64,000 nucleotides of DNA from Hygrophila difformis (taxonomy: Eukaryota > Streptophyta > Magnoliopsida > Lamiales > Acanthaceae): the NCBI GenBank assembly GCA_030278955.1, contig JAOANR010000002.1, positions 17,347,672 through 17,411,671 on the forward strand, in the 5' to 3' direction. This document shows, piece by piece, positions 54,538-64,000 of the stretch. A program made the translations under genes and the position numbers. The notes under the pieces are model-generated. The model was not told the origin of the DNA and ran no database searches. It saw nothing but the letters and a program-made list of their open reading frames with translations. Each line of letters starts with the position of its first letter. The first letter of the stretch is position 1.

Positions 54538-56150
54538 GTCAACGCGATCATATTCCTACGAGCTTAAATGTAAACATCATGCATTAGATGTTCCATTCAA
54601 TCAGTACACTTTCATTCATACTGTGGAAATCTTCTGTAACTGATGTATTTACTGCTTTTCACAAAGAGAATTTCGTTTTGAATTCTCAAAATATTTTTGA
54701 AAAAGATGTGTGACAGTCCAAGATGAATAAGTGACTGTCGCGCCAAAAACAAAGCTGTGACATGCTTGCATGTTCACAGTATCTTTTTACTGCTTTCAAT
54801 TAAATAACCGGCATAAAACAAGCATAAATCTGTCACCTAAATTCACATGTTGAATTTAGGCTAAGGATGAAATTTTCAAACTATTAAATTGGGATAAAAC
54901 AATTAAAAATATGCATGACATAAATTCCTGAGGTTTTGAGCTATAAAAATCCAATGATATGATCACTTGGAAGAAAAACAAAATTTTCATGTTGAGAATT
55001 TGATTGAATAATTTGCAAGAATTTTTCAAAGGCTAAATTTAAGAATAAAGGTATGACATGATCAAACCGTCCATGTGAGATCTGAGCCGAGTCATTTTTA
55101 CTCAATATTTCTTTGTTGTGTGAAAATCAATTCGATTAAAGGACGCTAGAACTTGCAATTGGGATCGATTCAAGACCATGCCATATTTCCGAAATCGAGT
55201 ACATGATCAAGGCACTTAGAAAACCCAAAATTTTGGCTTTCGCTTGAATTCCAAACCCAAAAATATTTTCCCTTTAGGATTAACCAAGTTGAGCCTTTAA
55301 GCCTAATTTTTTCTTTGAAACCACTATATTATTCCCGACCTTATAAAAAGACCAAGAAAATCAAACCCAAGTGTACACGAATCAATTCCATCAAGGCATT
55401 ATAGTTTATGATCATCAAAAACATCAATCGGTATCCATAAACCGATCAAAAAAAAAATTGTTGAGTTCCATTCAACAGAAATAAATTGCAATTGACAAAG
55501 CAAATTAGACAAAGTCTAATGTCATGCAATAGAAAAGAAAAACAAAAGAAATAAAGAAAAATTGATGATCATAGATTTCAAGTAAAAACATGCCAAATTA
55601 TGATGGAATAGATTCATGTCACTTTTTAGCCTAATAATTCCCTTCCATACCAATGTTACAACCGTATGCCCCGTTATAACCCTAAATAAGACCTCGGGAT
55701 CTCGATTTGAAGAAATGAGTAGGTGGCGAGTTGGTCTAATTGCAAGCTTATGGGAGAATTTATTTGAATTCGATTATGAGCGTATGTTTAAAAGCCAACT
55801 TTGAGAGTGAGTGAAATTTCCGATTCTACTATATGTGAGGCTCTACTTTGATTGATTAATGATCATGTCATACTTGAATTCAAGAATTAAACCAATGAAA
55901 TTTTCTATACATACATTCAAGAAAAATTAACAATAATGATTGATTTGTATACCTATCCAAGTGAGAAGTATCATTTCATTAAACATTGCAATCAAGAGAG
56001 TTTAATACTTGTAATTTTGATTGTGTTATCCCAATATAACAAGAATGAAATTTCTGAAGCCACGCAAATGAATTGAATATGCAGAGTCCATGCTCTTAGG
56101 AGCACTGCCTCTGACTGCTCGGGGACGATCAGTATTAAATGTGAGGATGT
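54538..56150 (+). other. Element B 3' untranslated region with many hairpins, PPT at the end
   Basis: No gene is seen. Short perfect inverted repeats follow one another, including GAGAATT/AATTCTC near 54668, GACAGTC/GACTGTC near 54715, CCTAAATTCA/TGAATTTAGG at 54836-54860, ATCGGT/ACCGAT near 55427, and ATTAGAC/GTCTAAT near 55504. AAATGTGAGGATGTTGAT at 56137-56154 overlaps the start of the 3' LTR and serves as PPT region. Confidence 0.7.
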
Positions 56151-59100
56151 TGATAATGGCCAAAATTGTCCATTATTTCCAATCTATTTCCGTATCTGAA
56201 ACGGACATTTTGACCGAAATCCCATCTTATTTCAATAAGAAAGCAGTTGAATTTGACAGATTGATGCAAGTTTGTAAGAATATTGAGCTGGTAATGAAAG
56301 ACACAAAAATATGCAATTTTAATTGCATTTGTGTTAGAAAAATCCAAAAACATGAAAAAAGGAAAAAGAAAAGAAAAAGGAATGTAAAGATGGGCAAAAG
56401 AATAAAATAGCCCACAAAAATCAAAAGATGGGAAAAAGAATGAAAATCCCACAAATTGAAATTTTGGTTAAGTGTTGAAGATCAATTCGGTCTATAAGCA
56501 ATTCGACCTAAACCGAATTGCTCATTAGACCGAATTGCTGAGGAGAAGAAGAAAAAGAGAAGTGTTGAAGAAGAGAAGAGCAACCAATTCGGTCTGTGGC
56601 AATTCGGTCTAAACCGAATTGACCCCTAGACCGAATTGCACTATGGAAAGAAGAAGACTTTGAGCAAAATAGAAAAGAAGGAGTTCGATCTATGCAATTC
56701 GGTCTAGGCCGAATTGATTGCATAGATCGAATTGCCTCAAAGCAAGGAAACCAAGCAGGAGCCATCTTCAATTCGACAAGGCCAATTCGGTCTACCCATA
56801 GACCGAATCACCACATTTCATGCTCAAGATCAAGGAGAAAGACCTCATGTCACCAATTCGGCCTAAACCGAACTACTTGAGGGGACCGAACCACATTTAA
56901 AATTGCAGCTGTGAAGCACGTGAGAGATGCATGATGGGCCTAGGGTTTCGAGAAGAAGTATAAAAGCTGACCTTCCTCAACACAAGAAAAAATCCAATTC
57001 TTACACATTTTGGACATTTTGCTGGGAGACAAAAGGAGGAGCAGAAGGTTCTTCACCCCTTAACGGTTAGGTAGGTAGTGTAGTTTAGTTAGTTTATTTT
57101 CATGCTTGTAATGTAGTTTTATTGCTTTTGAGTTAGTTTATTTTTCATAGAAGCTTGTTACCACCCTTAGTGTAGCCATTTCCATAAACTTTAAATGCTT
57201 TGTAGTTAGAATGAACCCTACCTTCAAGCCAATGAATGGTTTTAGGGTTATTTACCGCTTTCAAGTGTAAATACAAGAAAGAATCCAGAAATAGGTTTTC
57301 ATTTCAAGTGTTTGGCATTTATTTACTGCTTTCCTTAGCAATAAATGTTAGAATATTTGTTTGTTTCAACTAGGTTACATTTATTATGTCCTAGTTGACT
57401 TACATTCTCAATAAATGTATGCTAGTGGGATTTTGGCTTGATCTTACACCTTAGAGATTCAAATAAGTGTTCTTAGGTCTTAGACAATCTTAGGCTTGTT
57501 AGAATTTATTTCCATGCTTTTCAGTTGCTGTTTTAAGTCTCTTTTGTTAGCTTATTGGTGTTCTTATTTTTAAGCATGTGTTCTTATTTGTTCAGTAGAT
57601 GTTTAAGTTTTTGATCTCTGATTTCTTGTTTGTAGTTTTAAGGTTTGTTTCATGCCAATGCCTGCTAGCCACGTAACCTAGGTCTATTTTCCTTAAAAAC
57701 ACTCATTAGTGTGGCTGTGAGGTGACATTGATGTGAAATGAAGGATTTGGTAAATCTTATCCATCATGAACCACACAATGTAAACCGAACCTGCACTTAT
57801 GAGAGAAAAGACATCCAATTCGATTTGAGGCAATTCGGTCTAGACCGAATTGCCCATGAGAATGGAATTGCATGGCAAAAATATCTGTTGAATGCCTTAT
57901 CTAAAAATTCATATGCAGTTCGATCTAGGCAATTCGGTCTATACCGAATTGCCCATGAGACCGAATTGCATAGCAAAAAGTGTTGTCTTCATGTGGTTTT
58001 CTAAGCAATTCGGTCTAGGTAATTCGGTTTAGACCGAATTACTCATCTAGACCGAATTGGCTTTGGAAACCACATTGTATGCATTCCATCCCCTCATACC
58101 TTAGTTTATTTTCTCTATCTTACCAATTCGAATTGTCCAATTCAGTCTAGACCGAATTCAATTGGCAATTCGAATTAATCTCATTTTAGGGTAAATGCCT
58201 TAGCCAATTTGAGTGAAGGAATGACCTCATCAATCGAATTGTCCAATTTGGTTTAGACCGAATTGCTTGACAATTCGAACTAGAGGATGCTTCATGACTT
58301 TACAAGGATTAACTGGGTATGGTGTTACTTCATACCTCATGCATCCTCAATTCGGTCTCTTTTGCATTTTGCCCAATAGACCGAATTGCTTTATTCCTTC
58401 TATTTTAAAACTCCAAAAATATTTTACAAGAGTTGTGTAAGTTGCATGGGTGTATTGGGCCTAGGCCCACTACATCTAATTTTACCCATTACACATTTCA
58501 ACCCATCAGTGTCCATTATTGTGTGATTAACACTCACACAATACCAAAAACATTTTCTTAATCTTGTTTATTTTCCCTTTCATTGTGTGTATGAATGGGT
58601 AATAAGAAATATTACAGATCAATGTTGGCGAAAAGGTCCCTTCACCGGGATAACGATTAGCTCGTCTTCTGTGTATTAATTATTACTCGTTATTTTGCAT
58701 GGTCTGATTAGTGGTTGGTGGAAGCTACGGCGAAAAGGTCCCTTCACGGGGATAACGATTAGTCACTCAGCCAACTCCTAATTAGATACAATTTTCTTCT
58801 CTTTACCTTAATTTCAAACCTGAATCTGGAGTTGTATTAATTATAGATGATATATGCCAATGTCATCTATTAATTGCTGCAGTAATAGAACATGTGGGTT
58901 TTCATCCAAATTCACAGATAGTAAAGTCTAAGGTGACGGCGGCAACTGTCACTTAAGGCATTCCACTGTCCACAAATCATTCCATCTGGAATACTTGGGA
59001 CCCGGACAGCAGATGTTTGCAGTCCGGATAATCCCGATTATTTCTGGCAATCTCTTTAGCCATTTTCTTCGTATCTCTGGCTAATCCTTCTTTGTGTATC

Positions 59101-61091
59101 AAAATTCTGTCTAACCCCGCCATATATTTTGGGGTAATTTATTTTACTTCTCATATACATGTATGCATGATATTATTATGTAGATATTGTGGTCTATAAT
59201 ATTTTGGAGATCCTTCTCCTTGGACATAGAAGTCTTGATTTAAATCAGATGTTGCACAATAAATTTCCACAAAAATCACTTTATAAAATCCAGATCTGAG
59301 TAAGGGATATTTCACAGTTATGACTGATTCATCTTCTACTGGGGGTTGAATTTGAGAACTTAGAAGCAGAGTCAGCGATTAGGTCTCATCTAGACTGAAA
59401 GGATCTGCGTTTTAATTGAGAGTTTAGTACCTGTTTAGGGAATGATTTTCAAACATCTATTTGTTTCTCAAAATTATTGTGTGTTGGAAATCTTGTATTA
59501 AGTGTTGCATCGAATCAGAGTCCACTTGGATTCAGATAAGATGTGATAATTAATATTAGAGGAACAACATATAGGCCTTGGTTAATTTCTAAGGTAGGGT
59601 TGAGTATTCTTTCAACTGCTATCTTCTCCCACCAAAGCCTAAAATTGAGTCTCGAGTGAGTACATTCGGAATAGATCTATATAGGTCTGTTCCACTCGTG
59701 TTTGTATCTCATAACTAACTGGATATTATAAGCCCTGTGGCTTACTGATATTTGGGAAGTTCTAAATCTGCATCTGGTCACCCAGACCAGGGGCTCTTTT
59801 ATACTAACGAAATGTGATGATCTTTTAAGACTTCCGAATGATAGGTTTTAAATGCTTTATTTACTGCTTTCTTTACCGCTTTCTTTAAAAATGCTTTCAA
59901 AGAGGTCACTCGGAAGAATTAGAGGTTGGCCGCCGGTTGAAAGGTTTAAGAGTTATGGATTAGTTCGGGGTTAGATTTGGACTTTGGGTGTGACAAGGGG
60001 GACGATAGGAGTACTTGGCATATCAACTAATGATATGTTAGGTGTTGCTTGTCCACCACATATGACTAACATACTCTTGCAAGGCATTGCAAGGGGAGTT
60101 ATTAATCTGTGGCATCTTAGAAATTGAGGTCTTCAGAGCATGTAAATTCTCACTGTAAGTACCTGTCTGTTAAAGGGAACATAGTGCAGAAAGCATGAGA
60201 GTTAGCTAACTGACGAACTACCCCAAACAAAGATCTGTGTATTAAAACGATAGTTTAATTGTGTTTCATCTGAATCTTGTCCAATCTTTATTATTTTCTC
60301 CCTGTCCCTTCTGTCACTTTTTAAACCTGCTTTCGTAGAATAATTTTACCTGCTTTCCTAGCATAATTCTTTACCGCTTTCTTAGAATAAATTTAACCGC
60401 TTTTTAGACTAAATTTACCATGCTTTGTAGAATAATTTTACTGCTTTCATAGTCTAGTTTAAATTACTGTCAAGTAGTAGTTAGAAACCATTGCAAAACT
60501 TGAATCGAGTAACCGAGTGGAAAATCTTAGTAAACGATGTGGGGCCTGCTTCTATCGCACATCCTCCAGTGAACGATCCGGTCTTACTATAAATTACTGC
60601 AATTTTTGACACCGTGCGCTTTCGGGGGCACAGTTTCTTAACACGAGTAATAAAAACGTGACAACCTATAATATATCCTTAATCCCAACTCCATCTTCAT
60701 AAATTGGTTTCACTGAATAAAATCGAAAACCAGGATTATGATTTTTCAGAAAATACTCATATAGTGGGGATGTGTTAAAAGTTTCATGGCAAAGATCTTC
60801 ATGACATGAAACTATGATAAGTTTCATGATGCCAATTGCCGGGGACCTTCAGTGTGACAGACTGAAGGTCAAGATTGAACTATCTATCCCGGCTGCACCA
60901 TGAAAATTGTCAAAAGATTCATGCCGGGGAGGATGCAGCGCCGTTTGAAATTAGAGTACCCCTACATGAGTAATAAAAAGTGAAATATATCCTTAAATCC
61001 CTTTCCCACGAATCATAACTCTTTTTCTTGTAATAAATTTAACTTGGGATATTTTAGAAAATACTCTTGTAGGAAATTGTCAAAAGTTTCA
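56151..61091 (+). repeat. Element B 3' LTR (4.94 kb)
   Basis: It matches 7958-12895 nearly throughout. Palindrome clusters are at 56483-56895 and 57814-58388, the TATA box at 56959-56965, and the degenerate PBS-like segments before 60960. It ends AAGTTTCA, followed by tgcat (61092-61096), the right TSD. Confidence 0.93.
56959..56965 (+). promoter_or_regulatory. TATA box in 3' LTR of element B
   Basis: TATAAAA in the same context as 8766. In this LTR it could drive read-out transcription into the rest of A. Confidence 0.5.
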
Positions 61092-61096
61092 TGCAT
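61092..61096 (+). repeat. Right TSD of element B (tgcat)
   Basis: It differs by one transition from the left copy tacat at 7953-7957. Confidence 0.75.
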
Positions 61097-62602
61097 CCTG
61101 GCACAGTGAGTGAAACGATCAATGCCATGGTCGTAGAAACTCCAATATTGGATGAGATTCGACTCGCTCAACCGGGCGATGCGAAACTCGAGAAGATAAG
61201 AGGATATATTGCCGAAGGAAAGGCAATAGGATTTGCTGTCCACGAGGATGGAAGCATCCGTTTTAAAGGGAGATGGTGTGTGCCTCAGAAGTGTGCCGAA
61301 TTGAAGCAAAGGTTGATGGAGGAAGGGCACAACACGCCATATTCCGTACATCCCGGAGGTGACAAGCTATACAAAGATCTGAAGAAGATCTATTGGTGGC
61401 CGGGAATGAAGAAGGAAGTGGCAGACTTCGTGACGAAATGTCTCACCTGCCAAAAGGTTAAGGCAGTGCGACATAAACCCTTAGGATTGATGCAACCACT
61501 AGAGATTCCAAGTTGGAAGTGGGATAGCATCTCAATGGATTTTGTCTCGGGATTACCCCGATCACCTAAAGGCATGAACAAGAATTGGGTGATTGTGGAT
61601 AGGCTAACGAAGACAGCCATATTTATCCCGATGAAGGACACGTGGACTATGGACCAATTTGCCCGAGCCTACGTTGATAATGTGGTACGACGACATGGAG
61701 TACCACATGACATCATTTCCGATAGAGACAGTAGATTTGTCTCTCACTTTTGGACGGAGTTACAAAAAGCTCTCGGTACTCAAATCAAAATGAGCACCGC
61801 ATTCCACCCGATGACGAATGGTCAAATCGAGAGAACAATCCAAACACTAGAAGACATGCTGAGAGCATGCGTGTTGGAATTTAAGGGAAATTGGGAATCC
61901 CATTTACCCTTAATCGAATTCTCTTATAATAATAGCTACCATGCTAGCATTGGCATGGCACCTTTCGAGGCGTTGTATGGACGAAAGTGCCGAAGCCCGT
62001 TGAGCTGGGAGGAAAACGATAAGTCGGTGGTAGTGGGACCACAACTTATCGAAGACATGGCTCAACAAATCAAGGTGATTCAAGGAAAAATGAAAGCCGC
62101 ACAAGACCGTCAAAAGAGTTATGCCGACGTGAGACGAAGAGACCTAGAATTTCAAGTGGGAGATAGGGTCATGCTAAAGATATCACCCATGAAGGGGGTG
62201 ATGCGCTTTGGCAAGCGAGGAAAGTTGAGTCCTCGATACATAGGACCTTACGAGATTCTAGAACGAGTCGGAAATTTAGCTTACTGACTGGCTTTACCAC
62301 CGCAATTAGATCGAGTTCATAATGTCTTCCATGTCTCACAACTAAAGAAGTATGTGCCGGACCTGACACATGAACTTCAACCGGAGATAATTGAGCTCGA
62401 TGAGGATTTGACTTATGAAGAAGTCCTAGTGCGTATTCTCGACACTAAGGAACGAGTAACGAGGAACAAAACAGTCAAAATGATCAAGGTTCTTTGGTCG
62501 AACCACGAAAGTGAGACGGCAACTTGGGAAGTAGAATCCGACATGAGAGAACACTACCCGAAATTGTTCCAAACCGATACCGACACAATTATGGGGACAT
62601 AA
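61097..62602 (+). pseudogene. pol: Pol of element A, part 2: integrase and chromodomain-like tail
   Basis: It continues the frame that ends at 7957. HHCC zinc domain (HNTPYSVH, CLTCQK). Core with D in SMDFVSG, D in IISDRDSRF and E in GQIERT, so the catalytic triad is complete, unlike E. GKRGKLSPRYIGPY follows. TGA at 62285-62287 stands where E has Arg (CGA to TGA type). The frame then continues in phase to TAA 62600-62602 with the chromodomain-like VRILDTKERV and VKMIKVLWSNHESETATWE segments. The upstream ATG at 61091 is fortuitous, formed by the LTR and TSD junction. Confidence 0.92.
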
Positions 62603-62825
62603 CTGCAATCTTAAGGGGGAGAGGATGTCATACCACCTATTTTTCACACATTTTTGTAAACTTTTGAACTACGTTATGGCTTGATCCCTTCACCGGGTAC
62701 GTAGGCAGCTTAGAAGTTTTAATTCTAAGTTCAGTCACAAAATAACAAAACAAACAAAGGACCTTAGCACGAGAAAGGCCGAAACACAACTTCGAGGACG
62801 AAGTTGATTCTTAAGGAGGGTAAAC
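62603..62825 (+). other. Element A 3' untranslated region, hairpin and PPT
   Basis: No gene is seen. A purine run with an LTR-start-like motif follows pol at about 62612-62630. The hairpin AACTTCGAGGACGAAGTT is at 62788-62805 and the PPT at 62813-62825. Confidence 0.82.
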
Positions 62826-64000
62826 TGTAATACCAGAGAATTTTCCAACATAGAATAAAACAATAATTAAATAAATAATAAAATAAATAAACAATAAACA
62901 CAATAAATACCATAAATAAATAAATCCAGCAAATAAAGAAATAAATAAAGATAAGGAAATGAGAAATGAGAGTTTACTTAAAAAGGAATTAAAGGAATTT
63001 AATTAAATAAAAGGAATTATTAAAGGTAAATAAATTGTACACCGAAACCCGACACCAATGAACTAGAGAATTCGAGTCCAACATCCAATTAGACCCGAGT
63101 AAAAATTTAGAGAGAAAGTAGAAACCCGGAGATACCCCGGAACTCAGAATTCGGGAGCATAGAGGGATAGAAATCCGAAAGAGAGGAGGAAAAGCATGAC
63201 GGATCGCACGACCCGCCCGGACCGAAGTCCAGGCGAAGTCGGCGCGGTGGCCGCGTGGTCGAAGAAGGACGGGCACGCCACGGCCGCGCCACCCCACAGA
63301 TTTTTTTGTTGCGTGAATCTCTCGCCCGAACGCGGATTTTTCGACTTCGGTTGAACATCTTTCGACTCAAGACCCTTAGGGTCAGATCTTGGACGCCCTA
63401 GGACTTAGCTATCAATAAATAAACCCCCTTGGAAGCCCCGAACACTTTTACAAAACCTACAACTCTCTCTATACATTCGAAACCCTAAATCCGGAGTCGT
63501 CGGAGGCACGAAACCAAGGCGAATACTGTTGGACGAAAATTCTAGGATCTCCGGAGTCGTGGTAAGTCTCGATCCAATCCTTGTTCCATATACGATTCGA
63601 AAACGAATCGTAATCTTCTTCTTTTCTCTTCTACACCTCGAATTGGATCTAGATCGTAGAACCCGACGAACGGAGAGGAGAAACGGTGGACTGGAAGCCA
63701 CGCCTTCGAAATAGACAATCCCGGATGTTCACAACTCTGTAAGTTAGCCTTACATGGTTTTGGGAGGAATTAAAACGTTCGAAACTAAAAGATTTAACAA
63801 GAGATCGAAAATCTGTCAACGTATGACTTTTACCGGCGCAACAGTTTTGTCAAATTTTTCCGAACCTTAAAATGACTTCAAACGGAAAAAATTAAAACAC
63901 AAAAAACATTCCTAAGGCTTAGATCTATCTATGTAAAATTTTCAGAATTTTAAGAGACGATTTGCTATGTGAAAACCAACCGAAACCGAACTGCTTGAAA
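62826..64000 (+). repeat. Element A 3' LTR, partial (cut by window end)
   Basis: It starts TGTAATACCAGAGAATT and matches the first 1.17 kb of the LTR at 1138 with few differences. It includes donors at 63562 and 63739. The rest lies outside the window. Confidence 0.93.

Larger units (their letters stand above)
7958..61091 (+). mobile_element. Element B: giant Athila-type Ty3/gypsy retrotransposon, interrupted by C
   Basis: LTRs of 4938 and 4941 bp start TGATAATGGCC and end AAGTTTCA. The PBS matches plant tRNA-Asp, a hallmark of the Athila lineage. It carries Athila-like gag, a pol with DLGS protease and FMDD RT, and a long ORF3 after pol. Without the nested C stack the element is about 24.7 kb, very long for this lineage. 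It sits inside A's polyprotein, just before the integrase zinc domain. Confidence 0.92.
1138..64000 (+). mobile_element. Element A: Tekay/Del-type chromovirus, interrupted by B, right end outside window
   Basis: Both LTRs start with TGTAATAC at 1138 and 62826. The internal region runs 3706-7957 and 61097-62825, with element B (7958-61091) plus one TSD copy between. The coding order is ORF0, gag, protease, RT, RNase H, integrase, chromodomain-like tail, as in the Tekay/Del clade of Ty3/gypsy. The frame leaving at 7957 and re-entering at 61097 is the same and aligns across the junction with intact element E, which confirms the split. A is decayed: two nonsense codons and a frameshift in gag, a frameshift near RNase H, and a TGA in the integrase region. 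Confidence 0.9.

Noticed and set aside
7958..61091. Assignment of B to the Ogre/Tat lineage because of its size
   Set aside because: The PBS is tRNA-Asp and the pol motifs (DLGS, FMDDFSVYG) with a long ORF after pol fit Athila better. An RT tree would decide.

Overview
This window is plant nuclear heterochromatin, most likely from a eudicot. I recognise no host gene. Essentially every base belongs to LTR retrotransposons of the Ty3/gypsy superfamily, stacked inside one another. The plant origin rests on three things: Tekay/Del-type chromovirus polyproteins with an initiator-Met primer-binding site (PBS), an Athila-type element with a tRNA-Asp PBS, and a short CCCTAAA (plant telomere-type) run. 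The species cannot be named from the sequence.

Layout, oldest to youngest. F (minus strand, 1-1137, mostly outside the window) is a Tekay-like element. Element A (plus, 1138-64000, right end outside) appears inserted in F: 5' LTR 1138-3705, a small extra ORF (ORF0), decayed gag-PR-RT-RH to 7957, integrase and chromodomain at 61097-62602, 3' LTR from 62826. Element B (plus, 7958-61091) is an Athila-type giant inserted at the start of A's integrase region: LTRs of about 4.94 kb, gag 13042-15115, pol 43533-47457, and a broken spliced-looking ORF3 at 48701-54537. Element C (minus, 15116-43527) interrupts B at the gag-pol junction. Element D (plus, 15245-34982) sits in C's 3' LTR. Element E (plus, 21033-32441) sits in D's 3' LTR. 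Target-site duplications (TSDs) support the four inner steps: TACAT/TGCAT for B, CTTCT for C, GCAAG for D and CACGG for E.

E is the only near-complete Tekay element: gag-pol is one frame broken by a single TAA, and its integrase also has Glu where the second catalytic Asp should be. C and D carry gag but no pol. They share PBS, polypurine tract (PPT), pre-PPT hairpin and LTR ends with A and E, so they look like gag-only elements that depend on an autonomous relative. B is an old element with several nonsense codons and frameshifts.

The most interesting unexplained structure is: (1) a conserved coiled-coil ORF0 upstream of gag in A and E; (2) a conserved intron-like donor/branch/acceptor set inside the LTRs of A, C, D and E; (3) lineage-specific tandem hairpin arrays near one LTR position, including a tRNA T-arm/B-box-like array in D; (4) perfect 20-bp palindromes in arrays upstream of both the LTR promoter and a putative internal promoter of B; (5) B's nuclear-looking ORF3 with a candidate 5' exon and intron; (6) hairpin-plus-PPT cassettes repeated within elements; and (7) LTR growth in B by duplication of the PBS leader. 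All coordinates were read by eye; alignments and searches were not run.
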